The notes under the pieces were generated by a model. That model saw only the letters and a list, made by a program, of their open reading frames with translations, made no database searches and was not told where the DNA came from. Positions 17,741 through 25,877 of a stretch of DNA of 64,000 bases are shown piece after piece. Where the stretch lies: the NCBI RefSeq assembly GCF_900403705.1, contig NZ_OUNR01000002.1, positions 26,089-90,088 of the forward strand. The letters run 5' to 3'. The translations under genes were made by a program, and so were the position numbers. Each line of letters opens with the position of its first letter. Positions within the stretch are counted from its first letter, which is position 1. This DNA comes from Nitrospira lenta. Lineage in GTDB: Bacteria; Nitrospirota; Nitrospiria; Nitrospirales; Nitrospiraceae.

Positions 17741-18323
17741 TCGGCTCTTCCTCAAGCCTGATAGTCCCCTGGCCCTGCACGTCACTCACACGAATAACAC
17801 GATCCGCCTGGCCACGGAGTTGGTCGATGAATCGATGACGTGAAGGCATGACCGCCGGTATCGGAGGACAGAGACACACGAGCACATACCCACGCTGGGC
17901 CATCAGACGCAGATTCTGCATCATTAGACCAGCCAGCCGTGGACTTCCTGAGATGGTACGGTCTCATCGTAAAACGTTTCAAACAGCCCGGAGACAACGG
18001 CGATTCTGGACTGATACCGCATCAACGCCTCCTCCAGACAATCCGATACCAACCGCTCCATTTGATGACAGGTGAACGCGCGGGCAACGTGAACCAGAGA
18101 GAGAATCCTCCGAGGCGTTTGGCGGTGTGCTCTGGCCAATCGCCCAATCACAAAGAGGTCGAACGTGTTGGCCCCGTCAAGATACACCACCGGCTCTCCA
18201 GTCAAGGCACAATACCAACGGATAACCAGGCAACACCATCACGCTGTGAGCAGTCTGAAAAGGGATCCGGGCATGACGCAACGGCAGGAGCCATTCACTG
18301 AGGCATCGGTTCGTTTCCGACAT
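17721..18323 (-). pseudogene. RecA-like (ImuA/RadA-paralogue type) gene disrupted by two frameshifts
   Basis: Three successive frames join into one protein of roughly 200 residues. Frame 1 (ATG at 18323, open to 18177) ends in HSVMVLPGYPLVLCL. Frame 2 (about 18205-17924) continues as GEPVVYLDGANTFDLFVIGRLARAHR through RAFTCHQMERLVSD and ETFYDE. Frame 3 (to 17721) continues as PRLAGLMMQNLRLMAQRGYVLVCLCPP and ends IRLEEEP. The first junction fits one extra T in a CTTGACT string, the second one missing base near 17942. The chain has a RecA-like core (strand VVYLDGAN, the AFTCHQM helix, strand VLVCLCPP) but no obvious Walker A. The gene lies between small lexA-cassette genes and the polymerase remnant. 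The alternative is several overlapping small genes, which I consider less likely. Confidence 0.65.
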
Positions 18324-18393
18324 GTCGGCGGATGATCCAGCCCATCAGGAAACAGCACTAGACTTGATGCAGTCGCCGACATTTCTCTCTCCG

Positions 18394-18576
18394 TTACCCG
18401 CAACAGCCCGCGCTAAACACCTGCCGCTGACGATAGGCATTCCAGCAGGTCGCACAAAGCTCCACCGTCGAATGGGTCGCGACATCGACACAGGCCATGC
18501 GCCGGTCGACAAGCGCACCACAGTCTGCACAGGACCCGCTCACAACACGATCGACATTACGCTCTTGAACGACCAT
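18394..18576 (-). CDS. Small zinc-ribbon protein of the LexA cassette (60 aa)
   Basis: The product has two CxxC knuckles (CADCG near residue 16 and CATCW near 44) and a C-terminal CCG, giving a likely four-cysteine zinc site. AGGTGG upstream of the ATG at 18576 supports this start; a longer in-frame extension exists without a site. It overlaps the end of the upstream coiled-coil gene by 20 bases, so translation is coupled. No known family is recognised. Its place between the LexA-like repressor and the RecA-like gene suggests co-regulation by DNA damage. Confidence 0.6.
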   Translation of the reverse strand: MVVQERNVDRVVSGSCADCGALVDRRMACVDVATHSTVELCATCWNAYRQRQVFSAGCCG

Positions 18577-18805
18577 GAGACACCACCTTTGTGTTAGGGC
18601 GCACGTTGCGATTACACACCGTCGACATATATTCCTGTTCAGATCTGCTCCCCACCAGATTGCGCCACAACCGGATCGGCAACGGCGCAACCTTCGTGTG
18701 TCCGAGTTCCCATTGCACCTCGCGGAGCTGCCCGTTCAGCGAATCAATCGTCCGTTCGAGAGAGACTAACCGCTCCGTCACCAATGTTCGTCCACTTGTC
18801 AGCAT
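18557..18805 (-). CDS. Small coiled-coil protein of the LexA cassette (82 aa)
   Basis: Residues about 8-35 form a likely coiled coil (ERLVSLERTIDSLNGQLREVQ) followed by a basic, probably flexible C-terminus. GGAGGAG lies at ideal distance from the ATG at 18805, which rules out the longer in-frame start at 18835 inside lexA. The gene begins 19 bases after the lexA stop. Function unknown. Confidence 0.65.
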   Translation of the reverse strand: MLTSGRTLVTERLVSLERTIDSLNGQLREVQWELGHTKVAPLPIRLWRNLVGSRSEQEYMSTVCNRNVRPNTKVVSHGRSRA

Positions 18806-18824
18806 GGTCTCCTCCTTGGTTGAA

Positions 18825-19370
18825 CTAAATCGCACAATGACGAATGACGCCGATCAATAGCCCTTCGATATGGAAATGATCGTTCGGCCCAACAATGATC
18901 GGCTGCATCGCCGCGTTGGCCGGATGCAGTTCGATGTGCGTCTCTTTCTTGAAGTAGGTTTTGATCGTCGCGTCCTGATTCACCAGGGCAACGACCGTCT
19001 GCCCGTTGCGGGCATGCTCCTGCTTGCGCACGATCACCAGATCACCGGGCAAAATACCGTCCTCTTTCATCGACTCCCCTTTCACACGCAGCGCAAAGGT
19101 ATCGCCCCCACGCAACATGCTCGGCGGAACGTCGATCAGATCGGATTGCGGCACGGGTTCAATCGGAGATCCGGCCGCTACGATTCCCGCCATGGGAATT
19201 TCCGACCGGCGCTGAAGCTGCTCTAACGCCACCCGCACCATCCCGGGAATTCGGCGCATCCCGGCTTCATACCGCGCCACCGACACACGGGTTGTGCTCA
19301 ACGCCTCAGCCAATTGCTGCTGCGTCAGCCCCAATCCTTCTCGAATCCGCTTTAGATCGCTCGACTTCAT
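18825..19370 (-). CDS. LexA-like self-cleaving repressor (XRE-type HTH plus S24 peptidase domain)
   Basis: The N-terminal 55 residues are an XRE/Cro-type helix-turn-helix (LTQQQLAEALSTTRVSVARYE), not the winged helix of E. coli LexA. The C-terminal half is an S24 domain with cleavage site Ala66-Gly67 (VAAGSP), nucleophile Ser100 (KGESM) and Lys137 (ATIKTY). RecA-stimulated self-cleavage on DNA damage is expected from the family. A perfect 17-bp palindrome overlapping a sigma-70 promoter lies directly upstream, so it probably represses itself and the cassette downstream (two small genes, the RecA-like and the polymerase remnants). The predicted transcript start is about five bases from the ATG, so the mRNA may be nearly leaderless. 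Confidence 0.92.
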   Translation of the reverse strand: MKSSDLKRIREGLGLTQQQLAEALSTTRVSVARYEAGMRRIPGMVRVALEQLQRRSEIPMAGIVAAGSPIEPVPQSDLIDVPPSMLRGGDTFALRVKGESMKEDGILPGDLVIVRKQEHARNGQTVVALVNQDATIKTYFKKETHIELHPANAAMQPIIVGPNDHFHIEGLLIGVIRHCAI

Positions 19371-19372
19371 GA

Positions 19373-19410
19373 TGTAACCAATGGTTACACAACAGAATCG
19401 CCTCTGTCAA
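19373..19410 (-). promoter_or_regulatory. Promoter and palindromic operator of the lexA-like gene
   Basis: On the minus strand TTGACA (19405-19410) is followed after 17 bases by TAACCA (19382-19387), a good sigma-70 promoter. A perfect inverted repeat TGTAACCA-A-TGGTTACA (19373-19389) covers the -10 box and the expected start point, ideally placed for autorepression. No second copy was noticed elsewhere in the window. Confidence 0.8.
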
Positions 19411-19626
19411 GCAGAAGAATCCTGATATTTCTCCTAAAAATTCGAGCATCTTGCGCATAAGGCCTGTGCCAATCGCAGCACTAACTACGCACAAGGCACG
19501 CTGTCAGCTGGCCGGCGACGGCACGCCCATCCCGCAACGCAGGCAATGGTGCAAGCAGAGTTATCCGTAGAAGCTGAGGAGTTCAACCGGAAGAGTGAAC
19601 GGTAAACTAGAAGAAGAGCGATGCCG

Positions 19627-20715
19627 TCACTGACGAGAGATGAGATGCACCGAACCGGCTTTGAATGAGGCTCGAACCGCGGCCCCGACCGTCAATCCAA
19701 GCTCCGCGAGCGCCGATCGCGTAATGACCGCGACAAGAGGAAATCCGCATTCGATCGTGACTCGGGCCAGAGCTCCGAGCGAGGCAATGGCGCCGACCGT
19801 TCCATGAAGGTGATTCCGCGCGCTGGTGAGCCTGACGCCTATTGGTTCAAGCGTCACATCTTCGGCCCTGATACACACAAACACATCAGGGCCGACATTC
19901 TCGACGGCCACCGCCGTGAGAGAAAGTTCCGCCACGCGCACCGTCGCCAGCCCTTCACGCGCATCAATCAGCGTCCCTTGCACCACCGTTTCAACGCCGA
20001 CGACTCGCGCGACGTCCGCATTAGCCGGCCGACTGAATACCTCTTGCGGGGTTCCGACTTGCAGGATCATGCCCTCATGCATCACCGCCATGACATCGCC
20101 CAGCGTCAGGGCTTCGGCCCAATCGTGCGTCACAATGATTGAGGGGATCGCCAATTGCTTCAGCAACCCTCTGAGTTCTCCACGAAGCTGCAACCGGGTC
20201 GGCGCGTCCAACGCGGACAGCGGTTCATCCAGCAAGAGCAACTGCGGCCGAGGCGCCACCGCTCGAGCCAGTGCCACCCGCTGCTGCTGCCCTCCGGACA
20301 ATTCGCGCGGCTTCGCATCTTCAAGCCCGGTTAAACGAAACAGCTCCGCCATCTCCTTCACCCGTTGCATCCGATCGGCGGGCGAAAGACCACTCAAGCC
20401 ATAGGCGATATTGCCGGCCACTGAATAGTTAGGGAACAGCGCATAGTCCTGCGCCATGTACCCGATATGCCGGTCTTGCGGCGGCACAGCGATTCCTGCC
20501 GCACGATCCAGCCAAATCCTTGAGGCAAACTGAATCGTCCCTTCCTCCGGCCACTCCAGCCCTGCCAGCGCACGCAGAACCGTCGTCTTGCCCGAACCGG
20601 ACGGACCGAACAGGATCAACACCGTCGAGGCCTCAACCGGATAACGAAAGTTGGCGCGAATGGGCTTTCTTCCGGGAAAAGTCTTCGTCACCTCGACGAC
20701 TATTTCTGCGGCCAT
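19627..20715 (-). CDS. modC: Molybdate ABC transporter ATP-binding protein
   Basis: ATPase that powers molybdate (or tungstate) import through ModB. Walker A GPSGSGKTT is near residue 37, followed by a Q-loop, the signature LSGGQQQR, Walker B LLLLDEPLSALD and the switch histidine in IIVTHDW. The last 80 residues form a TOBE oxyanion-binding domain, as in classical ModC. The length of 362 residues is normal. The start overlaps the end of modB by 16 bases, so translation is coupled. It is the last gene of the long leftward operon that starts with the XRE-PBP regulator. Confidence 0.95.
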   Translation of the reverse strand: MAAEIVVEVTKTFPGRKPIRANFRYPVEASTVLILFGPSGSGKTTVLRALAGLEWPEEGTIQFASRIWLDRAAGIAVPPQDRHIGYMAQDYALFPNYSVAGNIAYGLSGLSPADRMQRVKEMAELFRLTGLEDAKPRELSGGQQQRVALARAVAPRPQLLLLDEPLSALDAPTRLQLRGELRGLLKQLAIPSIIVTHDWAEALTLGDVMAVMHEGMILQVGTPQEVFSRPANADVARVVGVETVVQGTLIDAREGLATVRVAELSLTAVAVENVGPDVFVCIRAEDVTLEPIGVRLTSARNHLHGTVGAIASLGALARVTIECGFPLVAVITRSALAELGLTVGAAVRASFKAGSVHLISRQ

Positions 20716-21374
20716 ACCGCCCAGACCTTTCGATTCATGGCATACACCAGCAAGAGGACCAGATAGGAGATCACGAGGAGAAACGCGGCGGTCTTCGCCG
20801 CTCCGGCGTAATTGAGTGCTTGCACCTCATCATAGATATCGATCGAGACCGTGCGCGTGACTCCGTCGATATTGCCGCCCACCATCAACACCACGCCAAA
20901 CTCTCCCAACGTATGGGCGAAACTCAAGACCGCGCCGGTAATGAGTCCTGCCGTCGACAGCGGCAGAATGAGCTTGAAGAACGTCCTCACCTTCGACAGA
21001 CCCAAAGTCCACGAGGCTTCGATTACCTTCCGGTCCACCTGCTCGAACGCAGTGGCAAACGGCTGAACGGCAAACGGGAGGCTGTACAAGATCGACGCGA
21101 GGAGGAGGCCTTCAAATGTGAACGGCAGCGGATGGCCGACAAGATCCGTATAGAATCGGCCGATCGGGCTATGCGGCCCGATCGCCACGAGAATATAAAA
21201 CCCCAGCACGGTCGGCGGCAACACCAACGGCAAGGCGACAATCGATTCGACGACAAACTTCCATCGCCAGGTGGAATAGGCCAGCCAATAGGCGATCGGC
21301 AACCCGATCACCAACAACGCGCCCGCAGTGAGGCTGGCCAATTTGAAGGTGACCCAGATGGCGATCCAGTTCAT
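20700..21374 (-). CDS. modB: Molybdate ABC transporter permease
   Basis: Inner-membrane permease with five to six predicted helices and the ModB pattern: WIAIWVTFKLASLT at the start, LPLVLPPTVLGFY, and the ATPase-coupling EAA loop (EASWTLGLSKVRTFFKLILPLS near residues 138-160), followed by GEFGVVLMVGGNI, a family hallmark. The length of 224 residues is standard. The gene lies between a small lipoprotein gene and modC, overlapping the latter. Confidence 0.95.
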   Translation of the reverse strand: MNWIAIWVTFKLASLTAGALLVIGLPIAYWLAYSTWRWKFVVESIVALPLVLPPTVLGFYILVAIGPHSPIGRFYTDLVGHPLPFTFEGLLLASILYSLPFAVQPFATAFEQVDRKVIEASWTLGLSKVRTFFKLILPLSTAGLITGAVLSFAHTLGEFGVVLMVGGNIDGVTRTVSIDIYDEVQALNYAGAAKTAAFLLVISYLVLLLVYAMNRKVWAVWPQK

Positions 21375-21387
21375 CTCCAGGCGCGTC

Positions 21388-21717
21388 CTATTTGCATATG
21401 AACTGCATCCCCCAGCGCCGGCCGGTCGCCTCGCCCTCCTGCCCTTCCACGCTGGACATGCTGCCGTACCCCTGCACTTCCCCTTCTTTCAGCACGACAT
21501 AGCCAGAGGGACACTTCTTCTCCATCACCTTCAACGCGTCTTTCCGATGGGGAGACCCCATTGGTCCGCCGCGCTCTTCCTTAAACAGATAGCTGATCAC
21601 GCCGCTCGTCGGCGTTTCCTTGACCAGCGTGACGGCATCGGAGCAGCCGGCCATCACACCCAACAGTGCGCCAACCAACACCGCGTTGAGCGCCTTATTC
21701 CGGCAACATAAATCCAT
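21388..21717 (-). CDS. Small lipoprotein encoded between modA and modB
   Basis: A 109-residue protein with a lipoprotein signal (hydrophobic run ending MAGC at about 21-24). The mature part is about 85 residues, polar, with a conserved-looking KKCPSGYVVLKEGEVQGYG segment and a C-terminal FICK. Its start overlaps the end of modA by 23 bases. I do not recognise the family. Its insertion within a mod operon suggests an accessory periplasmic role in oxyanion uptake, but this rests on position alone. Confidence 0.7.
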   Translation of the reverse strand: MDLCCRNKALNAVLVGALLGVMAGCSDAVTLVKETPTSGVISYLFKEERGGPMGSPHRKDALKVMEKKCPSGYVVLKEGEVQGYGSMSSVEGQEGEATGRRWGMQFICK

Positions 21718-22456
21718 ACCGCCTCATGATGTCCTGGCCCTGCGAGCCTTGTAAGAATTCCAGAAACCGCCGCGCCGCTTCCGGATTCTTGGATTGTTTC
21801 AAAATCACCGCGCCCTGCTCTAGCGGAGGATACGCCTCAATCGGAACGTCCCAGTATACGCCTTTCCCACTCATGGCCGGCGCCACGGCCAGCGACAAGG
21901 CAATCACCCCAATCTCGCAGGCCCCGGATTCGATGAACTGCGCGGCTTGTGAAATATTCTCCCCCAAGATGAGCTTGTCTTTGACTGATTCATAGACCTT
22001 AAAGGACTCCATCGCCGCCACCGCCGCACGACCATACGGGGCATGCTTGGGATTCGCAATTGCAATCTTTCGGATACTGGGATCCCGCAGAATATCAAAT
22101 CCCTTGGACACATCAAGGCGCGACGCGGTGCCTGCCCACAACACGATCCGTCCCACCGCATAACGATAGAGCGACCCCGGCACAGTGAGTCCGGCTTCTT
22201 CCAGCTTTCTGGGATACCCGATATCGGCGGAGAAATAGAGATCGAACGGCGCGCCGTTCTGAATCTGCGCATAAAAGTTTCCTGACGACCCCAACGACAG
22301 TTTGACATGGGTGTCCGTGGACTTTTCATACTCGGCGATGAGTTCCTTGAACGCGAAATTCAAGTCCGATGCTGCCGCAATCGTAATGTCCTCTGCACCG
22401 GCCCGGGTCACACCCGAGAGAACCAGCGCACAGATGATGGCAATGATTCGAAGCAT
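21695..22456 (-). CDS. modA: Molybdate-binding periplasmic protein
   Basis: Type II periplasmic binding protein capturing molybdate or tungstate for ModBC. After a cleavable signal (ending near AGA) come the ModA motifs: ITIAAASDLNFAFKEL, LSLGSSGNFYAQIQNGAPFDLYFSAD, and near the end QGAVILKQSKNPEAARRFLEFLQG. The ATG at 22456 is chosen because GAGGAG precedes it; an in-frame start five codons upstream lacks a site. The gene begins 11 bases after the porin stop, consistent with one transcript. Confidence 0.95.
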   Translation of the reverse strand: MLRIIAIICALVLSGVTRAGAEDITIAAASDLNFAFKELIAEYEKSTDTHVKLSLGSSGNFYAQIQNGAPFDLYFSADIGYPRKLEEAGLTVPGSLYRYAVGRIVLWAGTASRLDVSKGFDILRDPSIRKIAIANPKHAPYGRAAVAAMESFKVYESVKDKLILGENISQAAQFIESGACEIGVIALSLAVAPAMSGKGVYWDVPIEAYPPLEQGAVILKQSKNPEAARRFLEFLQGSQGQDIMRRYGFMLPE

Positions 22457-22467
22457 AGCGCGACTCC

Positions 22468-24192
22468 TCAAAAGAATATTTGATAGTTCACACGCACCGC
22501 GTTTTCAATCAACATCCCCGCACGCGCATCAAGCGGCACGGCTCCGGACGGACAACCCGCTGGACACGCCCCAGTAGCCGGCAATGGCGCGCTCCGGCCG
22601 ATCGCAAAACCACCCTGCCCCATCGCAATGTTACTGTAGGTCAGCATGATTTGGTGATCGTAGGTTCCACCGAGGAACCAGTTCAACGACACATCGACTT
22701 CCTTGATGAGATCTCCGCCCGACCTGGTATCCGGATCCCACCAGGCGTAGCGGGCGGCCACTTCAACCTTCCTCGGAATCAGATAGTAGCCGGATTGAAC
22801 ATACCAGCCAGTGGTGTTGCCGAACTGTCCCGGCGCATAGGCGGTGCACGGCCCTCCTACTCCCGTCGTCACCATACAAGGCAATCCTTTATTGTGCCTC
22901 GTCACATTCCTAAACCAATACTCGGCCTGCAGCGAGAATCCGCGGTACTTGAAGGCGTAATCCAGCGTCCAGGTAGAAAAGTCGACGACCCCCTGCCCTA
23001 ACATCCGTCCGTTACCGAGCGCGGCGAGTTGGCGCCGGACGCTGAGATTGGCCAGATCGATCCCGATAAATCCGTTATTGGTGCTGGTGTCGATCGATGG
23101 ATTGTAGGCATAGGCGCCCCCGATGACCATCTGCGGCGTTTCGGAATAGGCCATATCCCCTTCACCATATCCGGCCCGCCCCATAAGGTTGGCCTGGAGC
23201 CGGGCGACATACATAAGCTGGTTCACATTGCTCCGCAAGTTGCCATTCAAATTCCGTTGATTCACGGAGCATCCGGCAGGAGAAGGAAAGGGATTGCCGC
23301 CGGTCTGACCGCCGGGGCACCCCAATGTCGGCTCCTCGCTGGAGAATTGCGCGAACCGGTTCACCAACGGGCCCGCGCCGTTGAAGACGCCCAGATAGTA
23401 GGTGACCGGATACACTTCTTCGTCGTTCATGATCGTGATACCGACATCGCGCCGGTTGAGTCCGTTCGCCGTAAATGCATCCATCGCCAACGCGCGATTC
23501 GCAAACTGCATCGAGGCGGTCGAATTGATCTGCGACCGGCTGAAATACACCTTGTATTGCCCGACCTGCACATTCAGCCAGGGAATGTGCGTACTGGTGA
23601 CATTCATATCGAAGACGGACAACGCACCGGGCGCCTGAGCATTTTCCGCCGTCTCTCCGGCCAACTGAATGTAGTATTTGAAATCCGGATTGAAGAGATG
23701 CCCCATGAAATAAATTCTGGCGGTCCTCAAATTGAACGTGGAAGCCTCTTCACCGGACCGGGCCGCGCGATAGTCGCCGAACACCCCCAACAACTCAGGA
23801 AAATTCTTCGAATCGCCCGACTCGCGATAGGCGTCGTTGCGATAGCGCTGGGTAAATCGAGTCGCGAACCGGCCACGAATTTTGAGGAAGAAGTCGTTAT
23901 CGTTCATCGAGAAATTAAACCCGCGGTCGTACCAGGCCTTAAAGCTGGGCTGCAGCAGGTACGTGCGATCCTGCGACTCCTTGACCACGTGATCGTACTC
24001 GTCCTGCGTAATCGTGCCCTGCTTGACCGCGCGCTGGAGCAGCAGCTTGGTGGCCGGATCCATACTTTCGACAAACACATAGCGTCCGTCTTTTTCGACA
24101 AGCTTTCCGGTATCCGCAGCCCAAACCGGACTCATCCACAGCCCCAGTAGAATCAGAACCCCGACAACGAACCCTCGAGCGCGATGCGACAT
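22468..24192 (-). CDS. Outer-membrane porin of the oxyanion-uptake operon (left copy)
   Basis: The signal peptide ends near VWA. A short linker with the pattern QGTITQDEYDHVV (residues about 55-70) follows, then a long beta-barrel with alternating aromatic strands, ending with the aromatic C-terminus QIFF required for barrel assembly. The pattern resembles phosphate-selective porins O/P. The ATG at 24192 follows GAGGAG; an in-frame start 20 codons upstream has none. It is paralogous to the porin at 27491: both share the N-terminal ITQ-EYD segment, the FFLKIRGR/FFLKLRLL strand and an SQI-S-A-MQFANRA / SQIGSMATSTFADN block. Placed directly before modA, it probably admits oxyanions. Confidence 0.88.
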   Translation of the reverse strand: MSHRARGFVVGVLILLGLWMSPVWAADTGKLVEKDGRYVFVESMDPATKLLLQRAVKQGTITQDEYDHVVKESQDRTYLLQPSFKAWYDRGFNFSMNDNDFFLKIRGRFATRFTQRYRNDAYRESGDSKNFPELLGVFGDYRAARSGEEASTFNLRTARIYFMGHLFNPDFKYYIQLAGETAENAQAPGALSVFDMNVTSTHIPWLNVQVGQYKVYFSRSQINSTASMQFANRALAMDAFTANGLNRRDVGITIMNDEEVYPVTYYLGVFNGAGPLVNRFAQFSSEEPTLGCPGGQTGGNPFPSPAGCSVNQRNLNGNLRSNVNQLMYVARLQANLMGRAGYGEGDMAYSETPQMVIGGAYAYNPSIDTSTNNGFIGIDLANLSVRRQLAALGNGRMLGQGVVDFSTWTLDYAFKYRGFSLQAEYWFRNVTRHNKGLPCMVTTGVGGPCTAYAPGQFGNTTGWYVQSGYYLIPRKVEVAARYAWWDPDTRSGGDLIKEVDVSLNWFLGGTYDHQIMLTYSNIAMGQGGFAIGRSAPLPATGACPAGCPSGAVPLDARAGMLIENAVRVNYQIFF

Positions 24193-24264
24193 AGCGGAAA
24201 TCTCCTCAAGCAACGCGAATGGACAATAGAAACTGAACACCGGCGACAGCAAGGCAGCGGATGA

Positions 24265-24927
24265 TTACGGCCCCGGAGACGATCTGACTTTCGGCGCGTT
24301 CAAGAACGCGCGGTAGTCCAGCGCCGACAGACCATTCGGATCGGTAACCCAAAAGCGACCGGGTTCAAAATACAGCAGGTATTCGACTGGCGGCGGCGGC
24401 GGCGTGGGATAGTTATAGTCGTAGAGATCCGCTTTTCTCGTTGGGATCTGCACATGCACATATTCAAGCGTCACATACAGGTAGCGTTCCCGGACCGCCG
24501 CCCATCCGCCGACCACATCGCGGCGGGCGCTGGGATTGAAACCCGGCGCCCGGAGTTCGAAATGCACGCGTTCTCCCGGTCCGGCGGTTCGCAATCCCTC
24601 AGAAAGCCTTCCAACCAATGCGTCCAGTTCATCCTGACGAAAGACCGGCTTGGGAGGATTCTCTTCGGCGAACCAGCGTAGCGGCATGCGCTGCTTGGGC
24701 CGAAAGGAGAACCCCTGCAAAATATCCGTCAACTCCGCGGGCGTCAGTTTTACCGGATGCGAATAGGCCGAAGCGTCAACGTCTCGTTGAAGTACAACGA
24801 CCACGCGCGCGTCTTCATGCACGACGTTGGTAGTGTACGGCAGGCGCGCACAGGAAGCGGACAGGCCCAGGACCGTCACGCAAAGGATCATCCGCCAGAA
24901 CATGAAAATACGGCATCGATGACGCAT
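24265..24927 (-). CDS. Lipoprotein of unknown function (left copy of a paralogous pair)
   Basis: The signal ends at LSASC (lipobox near residue 24). The mature part contains SHPVKLTPAELTDILQGFSF, then a segment starting LVGRLSEGLRTAGPGERVHFEL, a strand-rich centre, and a proline-rich loop before FEPGRFWVTD. The protein at 30040 has the same order (SHPATLTPTEIGTLLRNVRV, LAPHLAKGLAQATPAQRVRFRL), so they are paralogues. Each lies in the same operon as a porin and a binding protein. I do not recognise the family. The start at 24927 follows GGAGAGA. Confidence 0.7.
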   Translation of the reverse strand: MRHRCRIFMFWRMILCVTVLGLSASCARLPYTTNVVHEDARVVVVLQRDVDASAYSHPVKLTPAELTDILQGFSFRPKQRMPLRWFAEENPPKPVFRQDELDALVGRLSEGLRTAGPGERVHFELRAPGFNPSARRDVVGGWAAVRERYLYVTLEYVHVQIPTRKADLYDYNYPTPPPPPVEYLLYFEPGRFWVTDPNGLSALDYRAFLNAPKVRSSPGP

Positions 24928-24985
24928 ACGTTCTCTCCGAGAATAGAAATAGAATAAGAAGCCGCCTTCGCCTTTGTCCGTCCGC

Positions 24986-25858
24986 TCAGGGGATAGAAAC
25001 GCGCACCATGGATTCGGGTGGTTTCCCCGGTCCATACCCCAACCGTTTCAACACCGACTGCCCATCCGGACTCGTGACAAACCGTAAAAACTCTTCGCAG
25101 AGCGGACGATCAGGGCAATACCGCTCCATCGCAATGGAATGCGGAATCGGCCGATACAGACCAGTCGGAGCTGCGACCACGACGCGCACGCGTTGTTGAG
25201 CCCGCACGGCGTCCTGACCGAACATGATGCCGACATCGGCCTGACCGCTCAGTAGATGATCCAAAATCCCCGCCTGATCATTCGCCAGATCGATACGGGC
25301 TCTCTCCGCACCATCAATCCCCAACGCGGACAACAGCCGACTGGTTTCCACGCCCAACCGAGTCTTCTGATCGGCAATCGCAATCCGCACATCCGGCATC
25401 GTGGCCAATGCCTCAAATGACTCAGGGGCCTCACTCAACGATTCCGGCACCACCAGCACCAGCCGTTCCGTCGCATAGAGTGCTTTCGCCTCCGGCAACA
25501 GATAATATTTCTGCTCCATGCGCGTAATGACCTCATCACCACCAGGCACCACAAGATGAATCGGCCCCGAGCCAATGAAGGATCTGCCTCGATTCTCCAT
25601 TGCGGCCACGGTCCGCCGAAGATCGAGTGACGTATCAACCGAGAGCTGCACGCGAACATCCGGATGACTCGCCTCGAACACTCGGCCGAGTTGCACGATG
25701 GCCTCCTCCATGGTCGGCGAGGTCACGATGACCAGCACCCGAGCAGCCCCCGCCTCTCGCACCGAACTGCGCACCGGCGTACAACCCACGGTAATCGAAA
25801 GCGTGCCGACCAACACACAGACACCCACCATCGCAGTACTCATCCATCGAATTCTCAT
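24986..25858 (-). CDS. Oxyanion-type substrate-binding lipoprotein (ModA-like)
   Basis: The lipobox (TVGC at about 22-25) anchors a type II periplasmic binding protein. Motifs resembling ModA/WtpA are VLVIVTSPTMEEAIVQLGRVFEASHPDV at the start of the mature part, IHLVVPGGDEVI, IAIADQKTRLGVETSRLL, and AGILDHLLSGQADVGIMFGQDA. The ligand cannot be decided between molybdate, tungstate and related anions. The ATG at 25858 follows GAGGGCGG. The gene begins 19 bases after the regulator stop. Confidence 0.82.
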   Translation of the reverse strand: MRIRWMSTAMVGVCVLVGTLSITVGCTPVRSSVREAGAARVLVIVTSPTMEEAIVQLGRVFEASHPDVRVQLSVDTSLDLRRTVAAMENRGRSFIGSGPIHLVVPGGDEVITRMEQKYYLLPEAKALYATERLVLVVPESLSEAPESFEALATMPDVRIAIADQKTRLGVETSRLLSALGIDGAERARIDLANDQAGILDHLLSGQADVGIMFGQDAVRAQQRVRVVVAAPTGLYRPIPHSIAMERYCPDRPLCEEFLRFVTSPDGQSVLKRLGYGPGKPPESMVRVSIP

Positions 25859-25877
25859 GAGATTTCCGCCCTCATCA

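Noticed and set aside
17721..18323. Interpretation of the RecA-like region as three separate overlapping small genes
   Set aside because: The pieces read as one continuous protein when single-base shifts are restored, and the junctions fall within conserved-looking strands.
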